Source: Clavibacter michiganensis subsp. insidiosus | GTDB lineage: Bacteria; Actinomycetota; Actinomycetes; Actinomycetales; Microbacteriaceae | Assembly (NCBI RefSeq): GCF_002240565.1 | Contig: NZ_MZMO01000001.1 | Span: 1,798,001-1,862,000, forward strand | DNA: 64,000 nucleotides | Direction of reading: 5' to 3' | In this document: piece after piece, positions 22,082 through 30,625 of the stretch | Position numbering within the stretch: position 1 is the first letter of the stretch | Layout of the letters: every line of letters begins with the position of its first letter | The notes under the pieces: generated by a model | Seen by the model: only the letters and a program-made list of their open reading frames with translations | What the model was told of the DNA's origin: nothing | The model's database searches: none | Made by a program: the position numbers and the translations under genes

Positions 22082-23590
22082 ATGACCCTCCCCCAGCTCT
22101 CCGTGTCCTCCGACCGCGCCGTCGACGTCGAAGCGGACGCGCTCGTCGTCGCCGTCTCCAGCGAGAAGGAGGGGATCCGGGTGCACGCCCCCGAGGGCCT
22201 CGAGCTCGACGCGTCCGGCCTGTCCGCGATCGGCGTCACGGGCAGCCGCGACGAGGTCGTCCGCGTCGCGGGGACGGGCACCGCCGCCGGCGTCGTCGCG
22301 CTGGTGGGCGTGGGCTCGGGCCCCCTGGACGCGGTCGCGCTCCGGTACGCCGTCGGCAGCGCGACGCGCCAGCTCCGCGGCGTGGATCGGGTCGCGGTCG
22401 CGGTCCCCGTGACCAGCCTCGTCGAGCTCACCGCCGTGCTCGAGGGAGCGGCCCTCGGGGTCTACTCCTTCGACTCCTACCGCCGGACCTCGCTCGCGGG
22501 GCAGAAGCCGCGCGCCTCATCCGTCACCGTGGTGGCGCAGGGGGACTCCTGGACGGCCGAGGACGCCGATGAGGCCGTCGCGCGCGCCGTCGCGGTCGCG
22601 GACGCCGTCGCGGGGACGAAGGACCTCGTCAACACCCCGCCGCTCGACCTGTATCCCGCGACGTTCGTCGACGCCGTGCAGGAGCGCACGGCCGGACTGC
22701 CCGTCGACGTCCGCGTCTGGGACGAGGACGCGCTCGCGGCCGACGGCTTCGGCGGCATCCTCGGCGTCGGCCAGGGCTCGACGCGCCCGCCCCGCCTCGT
22801 GAAGGTCGCCTACTCCCCCGCCGGCGCGACGCGCCACCTCGCGCTCGTGGGCAAGGGCATCACCTACGACACCGGCGGCATCTCGCTGAAGCCCGCCGTG
22901 CCGATGATCGGCATGAAGTACGACATGACCGGTGCCGCCACGATCCTCGAGGTCGTCGTCGCCGCCGCGCGGCTCGAGCTGCCGGTGCGCCTCACCGCGT
23001 GGCTCTGCATCGCCGAGAACATGCCCTCCGGCTCCGCCATCCGCCCGGACGACGTGCTGCGCATGCGCGGGGGCACGACCGTCGAGGTCCTCAACACGGA
23101 CGCCGAGGGTCGACTCGTGATGGCGGACGGCATCGTCGCCGCCAGCGAGGAGCACCCGGACGCCATCGTCGACATCGCGACGCTGACGGGCGCGCAGGTC
23201 GTGGCGCTCGGCGAGCGGTACTCCGCGGTCATGGGCGAGGACGCCCTCGTCGCCCGCCTGCTGGACGCGGCGCGCGAGCAGGGAGAGAGCATGTGGGGCA
23301 TGCCGCTGCCCGAGGAGATGCGCGCGCTCCTCAACTCCGACATCGCGGACATCACCAACGTCAAGCCCGGCAACCCCGCGGGCGGCATGCTCGTCGCGGG
23401 CGTGTTCCTGAAGGAGTTCGTCGGCCGGACCGGCGACGGGGACGACGCCCCGCGGATCCCCTGGGCGCACATCGACATCGCGGGTCCGTCGCACAACAAG
23501 GGCGGCGGCCACGGCTTCACGGGGAAGGGCCCGACGGGTGTGGCGGTGCGCACGCTCCTGGCCCTGGCTGCCGGGTTTTCACGCGCGTAG
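22082..23590 (+). CDS. pepA: Leucyl aminopeptidase (M17)
   Basis: This is a cytosolic two-metal M17 aminopeptidase that releases N-terminal residues from peptides. The product is 502 residues, the normal length, with an N-terminal macro-like domain and a C-terminal catalytic domain. Catalytic-site blocks are LVGKGITYDTGGISLKP (metal Lys and Asp), MKYDMTGAATILE and NTDAEGRLVMADG (the M17 signature, with metal Asp and Glu and catalytic Arg). The C-terminal block WAHIDIAGPSHN is also present. The frame is open far upstream, but the conserved start and the TAGGCT box fix this ATG. Confidence 0.96.
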   Translation: MTLPQLSVSSDRAVDVEADALVVAVSSEKEGIRVHAPEGLELDASGLSAIGVTGSRDEVVRVAGTGTAAGVVALVGVGSGPLDAVALRYAVGSATRQLRGVDRVAVAVPVTSLVELTAVLEGAALGVYSFDSYRRTSLAGQKPRASSVTVVAQGDSWTAEDADEAVARAVAVADAVAGTKDLVNTPPLDLYPATFVDAVQERTAGLPVDVRVWDEDALAADGFGGILGVGQGSTRPPRLVKVAYSPAGATRHLALVGKGITYDTGGISLKPAVPMIGMKYDMTGAATILEVVVAAARLELPVRLTAWLCIAENMPSGSAIRPDDVLRMRGGTTVEVLNTDAEGRLVMADGIVAASEEHPDAIVDIATLTGAQVVALGERYSAVMGEDALVARLLDAAREQGESMWGMPLPEEMRALLNSDIADITNVKPGNPAGGMLVAGVFLKEFVGRTGDGDDAPRIPWAHIDIAGPSHNKGGGHGFTGKGPTGVAVRTLLALAAGFSRA

Positions 23591-23681
23591 TAGGCTCGGA
23601 GAGGCCTCCTGAGGGGGTCCCGCGCCTGCCCGGTCGGGCGGTCGCATGAGACGACCTTGATGCATACGAGGGAGATCCTGG

Positions 23682-25055
23682 GTGTCGGAACAGAACTTTG
23701 ACGTGGTGGTGCTCGGCGGCGGGAGCGGCGGCTACGCAGCAGCGCTCCGTGCGGTGCAGCTGGGCAAGACCGTGGGCCTCGTGGAGAAGGGCAAGCTGGG
23801 CGGCACGTGCCTCCACCGCGGCTGCATCCCCACCAAGGCCCTCCTGCACTCGGCCGAGGTGGCCGACGTCTCGCGGGAGTCGGAGAAGTACGGCGTGAAC
23901 GTCACGTTCGACGGGGTGGACATCGCTCGCGTCAACGCGTACCGCGAGGCCATCGTCGCCAGCAAGTACAAGGGACTCCAGGGCCTCATCAAGGCCCGCG
24001 GCATCACCGTCATCGAGGGCGAGGGCCGCCTGACCTCCGGCACCACCGTGCAGGTCGGCGACCAGACCATCACCGGGAAGAGCGTCGTCCTCGCGACCGG
24101 CTCCTACTCCCGCACGCTCCCCGGCCTCGAGATCGGCGGCCGCGTGATCACGAGCGAGCAGGCGCTCGAGCTCGACTACCTCCCCGAGAAGGTCGCGATC
24201 CTCGGCGGCGGCGTCATCGGCGTCGAGTTCGCCTCCGTCTGGCGCTCCTTCGGCGTCGATGTGCAGATCATCGAGGCCCTCCCCCACCTCGTCCCCAACG
24301 AGGAGGAGTCGATCAGCAAGCAGTTCGAGCGGGCGTTCCGCAAGCGCGGCATCGCGTTCTCGCTCGGCGTGCGCTTCAAGTCGGTCACGCAGGACGACCA
24401 GGGCGTCCAGGTCGCCCTCGAGGACGGCACCACCTACGACGCCGACCTCCTGCTCGTCGCCGTGGGCCGCGGCCCGGCGACCCAGGGCCTCGGATTCGAG
24501 GAGGCGGGAGTCAAGACGGACCGCGGTTTCGTGTTGACGGACGAGCGGCTCCAGACCAGCGTCCCCGGCGTCTACGCCGTCGGCGACATCGTCCCCGGCT
24601 TGCAACTCGCCCACCGCGGGTTCCAGCAGGGGATCTTCGTCGCCGAGGAGATCGCGGGCAACAAGCCCGTCGTCGTCGAGGACATCAACATCCCCAAGGT
24701 CACCTATTCCGACCCCGAGGTCGCGAGCGTCGGCTACAGCGAGGCCAAGGCCGTCGAGAAGTTCGGCGCCGACAAGGTCTCCAGCTACGAGTACAACCTC
24801 GGCGGCAACGGCAAGAGCTCCATCCTCGGCACGGCCGGATCCATCAAGGTCGTCCGCGTGCAGGACGGCCCCGTCGTCGGCATCCACATGATCGGCGCGC
24901 GCGTCGGCGAGCTCATCGGCGAGGGCCAGCTCATCGTGAACTGGGAGGCCTACCCCGAGGACGTCGCCGGCCTGGTGCACGCTCACCCCACTCAGAACGA
25001 GGCGCTCGGCGAGGCCCACCTGGCTCTCGCCGGAACTCCTCTGCACGCCCTGTAG
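23682..25055 (+). CDS. lpdA: Dihydrolipoyl dehydrogenase (E3)
   Basis: This FAD enzyme reoxidises dihydrolipoamide on the 2-oxoacid dehydrogenase complexes. The 457-residue protein has the FAD motif VVVLGGGSGGYAAALRAVQ and the redox disulfide in GGTCLHRGCIPTKALLHS. The NAD-binding motif is VAILGGGVIGVEFASVW, followed by VYAVGDIVPGLQLAH. The C-terminal catalytic His-Glu pair is in HAHPTQNEALGEAHL. The start is GTG, after GAGGGAGA. It is followed by the E2 gene 60 nt downstream, so the two are probably co-expressed. Confidence 0.97.
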   Translation: MSEQNFDVVVLGGGSGGYAAALRAVQLGKTVGLVEKGKLGGTCLHRGCIPTKALLHSAEVADVSRESEKYGVNVTFDGVDIARVNAYREAIVASKYKGLQGLIKARGITVIEGEGRLTSGTTVQVGDQTITGKSVVLATGSYSRTLPGLEIGGRVITSEQALELDYLPEKVAILGGGVIGVEFASVWRSFGVDVQIIEALPHLVPNEEESISKQFERAFRKRGIAFSLGVRFKSVTQDDQGVQVALEDGTTYDADLLLVAVGRGPATQGLGFEEAGVKTDRGFVLTDERLQTSVPGVYAVGDIVPGLQLAHRGFQQGIFVAEEIAGNKPVVVEDINIPKVTYSDPEVASVGYSEAKAVEKFGADKVSSYEYNLGGNGKSSILGTAGSIKVVRVQDGPVVGIHMIGARVGELIGEGQLIVNWEAYPEDVAGLVHAHPTQNEALGEAHLALAGTPLHAL

Positions 25056-25115
25056 CACCCCGCCAACACCGACACACAAGCCGGGTCCGGAGTCGGGCCT
25101 GAAGGAGACAACCCC

Positions 25116-26561
25116 ATGAGCGAATCCGTCAACCTCCCCGCACTCGGCGAGAGCGTCACCGAGGGCACGGTGACCCGTTGGCTCAAGAACGTCGGCGACC
25201 ACGTCGAGGTCGACGAGCCCCTGCTCGAGGTGTCGACCGACAAGGTCGACACCGAGATCCCCTCGCCGGTCGCCGGCGTCATCGAGGAGATCCTCGTCCA
25301 GGAGGACGAGACCGTCGAGGTCGGCGCCGAGCTGGTGAGGATCGGCGACGGCTCTGGTGGAGGCGACGCGCCCGCCGCGGAGCCCGCCGCGGCGGAGGCC
25401 GAGGAGCCCGCTCCCGCGACCGAGGACGCCGTCGAGGACACCGTGATCCCCTCCACCGAGGCGGACGACGAGGCCGAGGCCCCCGCGCCCGTCGAGCCCG
25501 AGCCCGCGCCCGCCGCCGAGGAGCCCGCTCCCGCGCCCCGGGCGACCCCGGCTCCCGCGCCCGCAGCCCCGGCCCCCGCGGCAGCCACCCCCGCACCTTC
25601 GGCTGCCCCGGCAGCAGCTGCGGCTCCGGCCCCCGCCGCGTCCGGCAACGCCGGCTACGTGACGCCGCTCGTCCGCAAGCTCGCGAACGAGCGCGGCGTC
25701 GACATCAGCTCGGTCGTCGGTACCGGCGTCGGAGGCCGCATCCGCAAGGAGGACGTGCTCGCCGCAGCGGAGGCCGCCGCCTCGAAGAGGGCCCCGGCGG
25801 CAGCCGCTCCGGCCGCTCCCGTGGCCGCGCCCCTCGAGACGTCCCCCCTCCGCGGCACCACCGCGAAGATGTCCCGCATGCGCAAGCTCATCGCCGACCG
25901 CGCGGTCGTGTCGATGCAGTCCACCGCGCAGCTCACCTCGGTGGTGGAGGTCGACGTCACGAAGGTGGCCCGCTTCCGCGACCGCGTGAAGGGCGACTTC
26001 GTCGAGAAGACCGGCGTCAAGCTCTCGTTCCTGCCCTTCTTCGCGCTCGCTGCCGCCGAAGCGCTCAAGGCCTACCCCGTCGTCAACGCGACGGTCGACG
26101 GCGACAGCATCGTCTACCCCGACCACGAGAACATCAGCATCGCGGTGGACACGGAGCGTGGACTGCTCACCCCCGTCGTCAAGAACGCCGAGGGCAAGAA
26201 CCTGGCGCAGTTCGCGACGGAGATCGCCGACCTCGCCGCGCGCACGCGCGACAACAAGCTGTCGCCGGACGAGCTGGCCGGGGGCACCTTCACGCTGACC
26301 AACACCGGTTCGCGGGGTGCGCTGTTCGACACGCCCGTAGTGTTCCTGCCGCAGTCGGCGATCCTCGGCACCGGCATCGTCACCAAGCGCCCGGTGGTCA
26401 TCACGGCGGACGGGCAGGACACGATCGCCATCCGCTCGACCGTCTACCTGGCGCTCTCCTACGACCACCGGATCGTCGACGGGGCCGACGCCTCGCGCTT
26501 CCTCGTGGCCGTGAAGAACCGCCTCGAGGCCGGTGCGTTCGACGCCGACCTGGGCATCTAG
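25116..26561 (+). CDS. sucB: 2-oxoacid dehydrogenase E2 (dihydrolipoamide acyltransferase)
   Basis: This is the core acyltransferase, 481 residues. An N-terminal lipoyl domain carries the lipoylated Lys43 in [12 protein letters not shown]. There is only one lipoyl domain. It is followed by a long Ala/Pro/Glu-rich linker (about 85-190), a peripheral-subunit-binding domain ([17 protein letters not shown]) and the catalytic domain ending [15 protein letters not shown], with the HxxxD active site. In actinobacteria this E2 is often shared by pyruvate and 2-oxoglutarate dehydrogenase (AceF/SucB), so the symbol is a convention. AAGGAG precedes the ATG. Confidence 0.93.
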   Translation: MSESVNLPALGESVTEGTVTRWLKNVGDHVEVDEPLLEVSTDKVDTEIPSPVAGVIEEILVQEDETVEVGAELVRIGDGSGGGDAPAAEPAAAEAEEPAPATEDAVEDTVIPSTEADDEAEAPAPVEPEPAPAAEEPAPAPRATPAPAPAAPAPAAATPAPSAAPAAAAAPAPAASGNAGYVTPLVRKLANERGVDISSVVGTGVGGRIRKEDVLAAAEAAASKRAPAAAAPAAPVAAPLETSPLRGTTAKMSRMRKLIADRAVVSMQSTAQLTSVVEVDVTKVARFRDRVKGDFVEKTGVKLSFLPFFALAAAEALKAYPVVNATVDGDSIVYPDHENISIAVDTERGLLTPVVKNAEGKNLAQFATEIADLAARTRDNKLSPDELAGGTFTLTNTGSRGALFDTPVVFLPQSAILGTGIVTKRPVVITADGQDTIAIRSTVYLALSYDHRIVDGADASRFLVAVKNRLEAGAFDADLGI

Positions 26562-26587
26562 GCACTCCCCGGACCCGACGGCGACCC

Positions 26588-28276
26588 TCAACGGTCGTCC
26601 ATCATGTCCCTGATCCGCCACCCGGCCTCTCCCCTGACGATCAGGAGGGAGGCCGGTCGGCGTGCGGGCGCCGACGTCTCCGATCCGGGCGCGACCTCGG
26701 GACGCAGGCCGATGAGGGCGCTCTCCCCGAGACGTTGAGCCGGGCCGAGGGCATCCGCGACGTGGAGCGCGGCGTCGTCCAGGGCGGCTGACGCATCGGA
26801 CGCGACGGCGCTGCGATCGGCGTCCTCGACCGGGGAGCCGGTCTCGTCCACCTCGGCCAGGCAGCCGACGTCGCCACGACGGAGGCAGGAGGCGCGGAGC
26901 CGGAGGAGCGCGGGGGCGGCGGCATCCGGATCCGGCGATGCCGCCGCCTCGACGTCGGGATCCGACGCAGCCGACGGTGCGGCGTCCCCGCTGGCAGGCG
27001 CGGACGCCGACGGGGTCGGCGCGCTCGTCGGCTCTGCCGTCGCGCCGCGAGCGGGGCTCGTGAGAGCCGGTACCGCGATGGCGCCCGCGAGCAGGAGCAG
27101 GAGCGCGCAGGCTCCGAGCACCCAGATACCGGGGCGCACCGACGCCAGCTCACCCGTGACACGCGCCCGCATCGCCCTCCCCCGGGATCTCGCTCGGTCG
27201 GCCCGCCGGTCACGCGCCGCTCGATGCCGACGATGATCGCCGCGGCGCCCAACCGCGTGTGGCCGGCCCCCGCGTCGGGGTTCCGCTGTCCGCGCGACGC
27301 GGCCCTCGAGGAGGCCGGGGCCGACAGCCTCGCGCGTCACACCGGGCGGCACGATCCGATGGTCGTCGGAGGAGCCCGGGGATGTCCCCGCATCGGCCAA
27401 CGGGGCCGCGTCCGCGACGTCGAGCAGCCCGTCGGCGAGATCATGCGCGGTGAGGTCGGTCTCCCCGTGGATCGCGGCGTCGAGCAGCGCCAGCCATCCC
27501 TCCCACCGGTCCTCGGACGCGCGTCGGCGAGCGTCCGTCGGGTCGCGCAGCGCCCGGACGATCCGCGACACCCGCCCCAGGTCCTCCTCGACGGGGTCGG
27601 CCCCCGGGAGGCCGTCCGCTCCCGCCCCTCCGGCGATGACGCGGGATGAGCCGAGCCCGCTCAGCAGCGGACGCCCGGTGGCGTCGAGGACCACGTGGGT
27701 CAGGTCGACCGAGCCGTGCGCGATGCCCGCGTCGTGGAGGTCCCCCAGCCCTCGGAGGACGGAGGCCACCAGGGTCACGGTCTCGCCGGGCGTGATGCTG
27801 CCGCGTCGGCCGAGCAGGGCCGACGCCGTGCCGCGCTGACCGAGCGACTGCACGATGCAGAGGCTGCCGTCGGCGAGGGTCGCGACGTCCCGCAGCGCGA
27901 CGACGTGGTCGGAGGACACCGCCTGGAGGGCGACGATCTCCGCCTCCCCGCGGCTGCGCTCGGTCGCCGGCACGATCTTCACCGCGACGTTGGCTGCCGG
28001 GCCGCTCGCCTGATCCGACGAGCGGCAGGGCCGGGCGAGGTGCACCTCGCAGCGGCTGCCCCGCCCGACGAGCCGCACCAGGCGATAGCCCGCGACGACG
28101 GTCCCGGAGGCGGACACCGCGTCGGGGTCCGTACCCGGCCCGCCCCTCCGCCTCCGCGGCGCCCGTCCCCTCGTGGCGGGCGATCGACCAGGGCCAGCCG
28201 CCCCGTCGTCCGGCCCGTCGCCCCGGTCCCGATCCGTGACCCGTCCGTCGTGCGCTCGAGCGCGTCCGTCCGCCAT
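26588..28276 (-). CDS. Transmembrane pseudokinase-like protein
   Basis: This 562-residue protein has a degenerate Ser/Thr kinase fold at residues 62-290, one transmembrane helix (GIWVLGACALLLLLAGAIAV, about 384-404) and a C-terminal part placed outside the membrane. The glycine loop is GRGSRCEV, the ATP-binding VAVK lysine is Lys100, and a Glu follows near 111. The catalytic HRD is HGS (187-189), and the Mg-binding DFG is GLG (207-209). It should therefore not phosphorylate. The outer part has a Ser/Pro/Ala-rich linker and two cysteines (SCLRRGDVGCLAEVD). It may be a scaffold sensing cell-wall or envelope state; that is inference. The ATG MADGRARAHD follows GGGGCG. It is divergent from DUF4191. 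Confidence 0.75.
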   Translation of the reverse strand: MADGRARAHDGRVTDRDRGDGPDDGAAGPGRSPATRGRAPRRRRGGPGTDPDAVSASGTVVAGYRLVRLVGRGSRCEVHLARPCRSSDQASGPAANVAVKIVPATERSRGEAEIVALQAVSSDHVVALRDVATLADGSLCIVQSLGQRGTASALLGRRGSITPGETVTLVASVLRGLGDLHDAGIAHGSVDLTHVVLDATGRPLLSGLGSSRVIAGGAGADGLPGADPVEEDLGRVSRIVRALRDPTDARRRASEDRWEGWLALLDAAIHGETDLTAHDLADGLLDVADAAPLADAGTSPGSSDDHRIVPPGVTREAVGPGLLEGRVARTAEPRRGGRPHAVGRRGDHRRHRAARDRRADRARSRGRAMRARVTGELASVRPGIWVLGACALLLLLAGAIAVPALTSPARGATAEPTSAPTPSASAPASGDAAPSAASDPDVEAAASPDPDAAAPALLRLRASCLRRGDVGCLAEVDETGSPVEDADRSAVASDASAALDDAALHVADALGPAQRLGESALIGLRPEVAPGSETSAPARRPASLLIVRGEAGWRIRDMMDDR

Positions 28277-28489
28277 CGCCCCATGTCCTCTCGTCGCGCC
28301 GGCTCGGTCCGCGCCTCCGTCTGGGCGGGCCGTCCGTCGGCGCGAGTGTGCGGGAGGGCCGGGGGAGAGGGCGGGCGCGAGACCGGCCGCTGGGCATCTC
28401 GTCCGCATCGCGGGCCTGTGGGGGGATGGGACGGGGCACCGGCCCTCGGTCGTTCCGGCGGGCCCCCGCGCACCGGTATCCTGGGCACC

Positions 28490-29200
28490 ATGGCCCGCAA
28501 GACAGCCTCGAAGAAGGCACCCAAGGAACCCGGCCGCATCAAGCAGATGTGGCAGGTCGTCCAGATGACCCGGCGCTACGACAAGAGCTCGGTCTGGTGG
28601 ATGCTCCTGGCGCTGCTGGGCCCGATCGTCGTCGGCGTCCTGCTCGCGGCATTCGCGACCGGCGGGAGCTGGCTGACCGCCATCCTCTTCGTCGTCGCCG
28701 GCGTGTTCGCGGGCATCCTCGCCTTCCTCATCGTCCTCGGACGCAAGGCGGAGCGCGCGGCGTACCTGCAGATCAAGGGTCAGCCGGGAGCCGTGGGCGT
28801 CGTCCTCCGCAGCTCGCTGAAGCGCGGATGGGTCGGCAGCGAGATGCCGGTCGCCGTGAACGGCAAGTCGCAGGACGCCGTGTACCGCGCCGTCGGGCGT
28901 GCCGGCGTCGCCCTCATCGGCGAGGGGCCGAAGAGCCGCACCACCCGCATGCTCGAGGACGAGCGTCGGAAGATCGCCCGCGTGCTCCCGAACGTGCCCG
29001 TCCACTTCGTGTTCGTCGGATCCGACGCCGACTCCGTCGAGCTCCACAAGCTGGCCGGTCGCCTGCAGCGGTTCCCCCGCACCATCACGAAGGCGGAGGT
29101 CCTGGCCGTGAACAACCGCCTCACCTCCCTCGGGCAGAACAGCATGCCCATCCCCAAGGGCGTCGACCCGTTCAAGGTCCGCCCGTCCCGGGCACGCTGA
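28490..29200 (+). CDS. DUF4191 family membrane protein
   Basis: This 236-residue actinobacterial membrane protein has unknown function. It starts with a basic stretch (MARKTASKKAPKEPGRIKQM). Two transmembrane helices follow in a hairpin (WWMLLALLGPIVVGVLLAAF and LTAILFVVAGVFAGILAFLIVLG). A cytoplasmic domain containing LRSSLKRGWVGSEMPVAVN and HFVFVGSDADSVELHKL completes the DUF4191 pattern. TATCCT ends 7 nt before the ATG, so the message is probably leaderless. This gene often sits beside lipoate and 2-oxoacid dehydrogenase genes, as here. Confidence 0.9.
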   Translation: MARKTASKKAPKEPGRIKQMWQVVQMTRRYDKSSVWWMLLALLGPIVVGVLLAAFATGGSWLTAILFVVAGVFAGILAFLIVLGRKAERAAYLQIKGQPGAVGVVLRSSLKRGWVGSEMPVAVNGKSQDAVYRAVGRAGVALIGEGPKSRTTRMLEDERRKIARVLPNVPVHFVFVGSDADSVELHKLAGRLQRFPRTITKAEVLAVNNRLTSLGQNSMPIPKGVDPFKVRPSRAR

Positions 29201-29254
29201 TCCCGCGCTCGCGCGACGTTTGCGCGGGCACCGTGCCCGGCGCAGACTGAGCCC

Positions 29255-29977
29255 ATGGATCCGGCCTCCGCTGCGGCGCTGCTCGGCGTCGACGTGGACG
29301 CCGACCGCACGGCCATCAGCCGCGCCTACCTCCGCCAGGTGAGGGAGACGCATCCCGACCGCCTCCCCGGCGCGACGCCGCAGCAGCTGAGGGCCGCGCA
29401 CGAGCGCTTCGTGCAGCTGACCCTCGCGAGGGACGCGCTCCTCCGCGCACCCCGGACGGGCGCGGTGCCGCCCGATCCCGCCCCTCGCGCACGCGCCACG
29501 GCGTCTCCGGGCGCGGCTCGCACCCGACCCGCGGGCGCGTCGGCCCCGGAGCGACGTCACCCCTACGGCCGCTCGCGTCGCGAGCTCGCGCGCCGCGGCC
29601 TCGGCCCCTCCATCGCCGCCGTCTGCGCACTCGCCGGCGTCCTCGTCGTGCTCGTCTCCTTCCAGGACTCCACCCGCGCGCAGTTCACGACCATCGGCGC
29701 CGACCTGACGCAGGGTGCCATCGTCGAACCCGTGCTGGATCCCGCCTCGCGCGCGAGCGAATGCGTGGACACGACGTCGTGCACGCTCCTCGATATGACC
29801 GCGCCGGAGGACTGCAGCGCGGCGCTCGTGCGCTTCGAGGTGACGACCGGGAGGTCCGACGACGGGCGGGAGACCGAGAGCCGGGAGCTCGGCGCCGTCC
29901 GCGCGGGATCACCCGCCCGCGTGGTGCTGGGCGGGGTCGACCCGGAGCTCGTGTACCTCGGCTGCGAGCCCGGCTGA
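29255..29977 (+). CDS. Membrane-anchored J-domain (DnaJ-like) protein
   Basis: The product is 240 residues. A J-domain occupies residues 1-65 with the HPD tripeptide at 33-35 (RETHPDRLPGAT) and helices around LLGVDVDADRTAISRAYL. A Pro/Ala/Arg-rich linker follows, then one transmembrane helix at about 117-137 (GPSIAAVCALAGVLVVLVSF). The outer domain of about 100 residues has three cysteines (ECVDTTSCTL, EDCSAALV) and a fourth near the end (LGCEPG). It has no G/F, zinc-finger or client-binding domain, so it is not DnaJ itself. It probably recruits DnaK to the membrane (inference). CAGACT ends 6 nt before the ATG. Confidence 0.78.
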   Translation: MDPASAAALLGVDVDADRTAISRAYLRQVRETHPDRLPGATPQQLRAAHERFVQLTLARDALLRAPRTGAVPPDPAPRARATASPGAARTRPAGASAPERRHPYGRSRRELARRGLGPSIAAVCALAGVLVVLVSFQDSTRAQFTTIGADLTQGAIVEPVLDPASRASECVDTTSCTLLDMTAPEDCSAALVRFEVTTGRSDDGRETESRELGAVRAGSPARVVLGGVDPELVYLGCEPG

Positions 29978-30003
29978 CCCCTCGCCGACGAGCTGCGCGG
30001 CGG

Positions 30004-30432
30004 TCAGGACGTGCGGACCAGCACCGTCCCCGAGAACACGTCGTGGAGGCCCCGCTGGTCGGCGTTCCACACGACCGCGGGGACCACCAGGCACAGCAGC
30101 GCGGTGCGGACCGCCGGTCGCCACAGCGACACGTAGCCTCCCGTGAGCGGCCGCACGCGCATGCCGAGCACGACGTGCCCCACGCTGCCGCCGAGGGTGA
30201 TGATGAGGACGTACTGCATCACGGCGAAGATCACGAGCGTGGCCGTCGGGTCGTAGGCGAAGAAGGCCCAGGAGACCAGCACGGCGATCGCCCAGTCGAT
30301 GCAGATCCCCACGATGCGCCGACCGGCGCGGGCGACGGAGCCGCGTCCGCGGTCCGGGAGCCCGAGGCGCTCCCCCGGCCAGCGGTTGCGGCCGGGATCG
30401 CCGAGGTCGGGGTTCGTGGGAGTCGCGGGCAC
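30004..30432 (-). CDS. RDD family membrane protein
   Basis: This 142-residue protein matches the RDD family. Its first transmembrane segment carries the usual basic-to-Asp pattern (GRRIVGICIDWAIAVLVSW). A second helix is LVIFAVMQYVLIITLGGSVG. The typical HVVLGMRVRPLTGG and WRPAVRTALL follow, and it ends GLHDVFSGTVLV. Some RDD proteins are Na+/H+ antiporters, but for short members like this the function is not known. It lies convergent to the J-domain gene and divergent from glnA1, close to its regulatory region. Confidence 0.88.
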   Translation of the reverse strand: MPATPTNPDLGDPGRNRWPGERLGLPDRGRGSVARAGRRIVGICIDWAIAVLVSWAFFAYDPTATLVIFAVMQYVLIITLGGSVGHVVLGMRVRPLTGGYVSLWRPAVRTALLCLVVPAVVWNADQRGLHDVFSGTVLVRTS

Positions 30433-30515
30433 CTGCCGATCCTAGGCGCGGGGGCCGTGGATCCCCTGGTCGGCGGGCCCTGGGAGCAGTTGCCGACGCG
30501 CCCGGGACAGCCTGC

Positions 30516-30553
30516 GTAACATCGCGGAAACACGGCGGTTATGGCGAGGTAAC
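30516..30553 (+). promoter_or_regulatory. Four-half-site GlnR box upstream of glnA1
   Basis: Four 5-mers occur at exact 11-bp spacing: GTAAC (30516), GAAAC (30527), GTTAT (30538) and GTAAC (30549), each separated by 6 bp. This matches the actinobacterial GlnR consensus gTnAc-n6-GaAAc repeated twice. It ends about 72 nt before the glnA1 ATG. A TAGGGT at about 30566 could be the -10. GlnR would activate or repress glnA1 according to nitrogen supply. Confidence 0.75.
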
Positions 30554-30625
30554 CCCTTCCCCCTAGGGTCGGAGAGGCTGAAACCGTCAGTCTCATCCGC
30601 TCCGGCCCCCTTTTGGAGACACCAC

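Noticed and set aside
23517-26621. A 1034-codon minus-strand open frame opposite lpdA and sucB
   Set aside because: It is an antisense shadow of two certain genes with no recognisable domain.
26588-28276. Calling this an active Ser/Thr protein kinase
   Set aside because: HRD and DFG are replaced by HGS and GLG, so catalysis is not expected.
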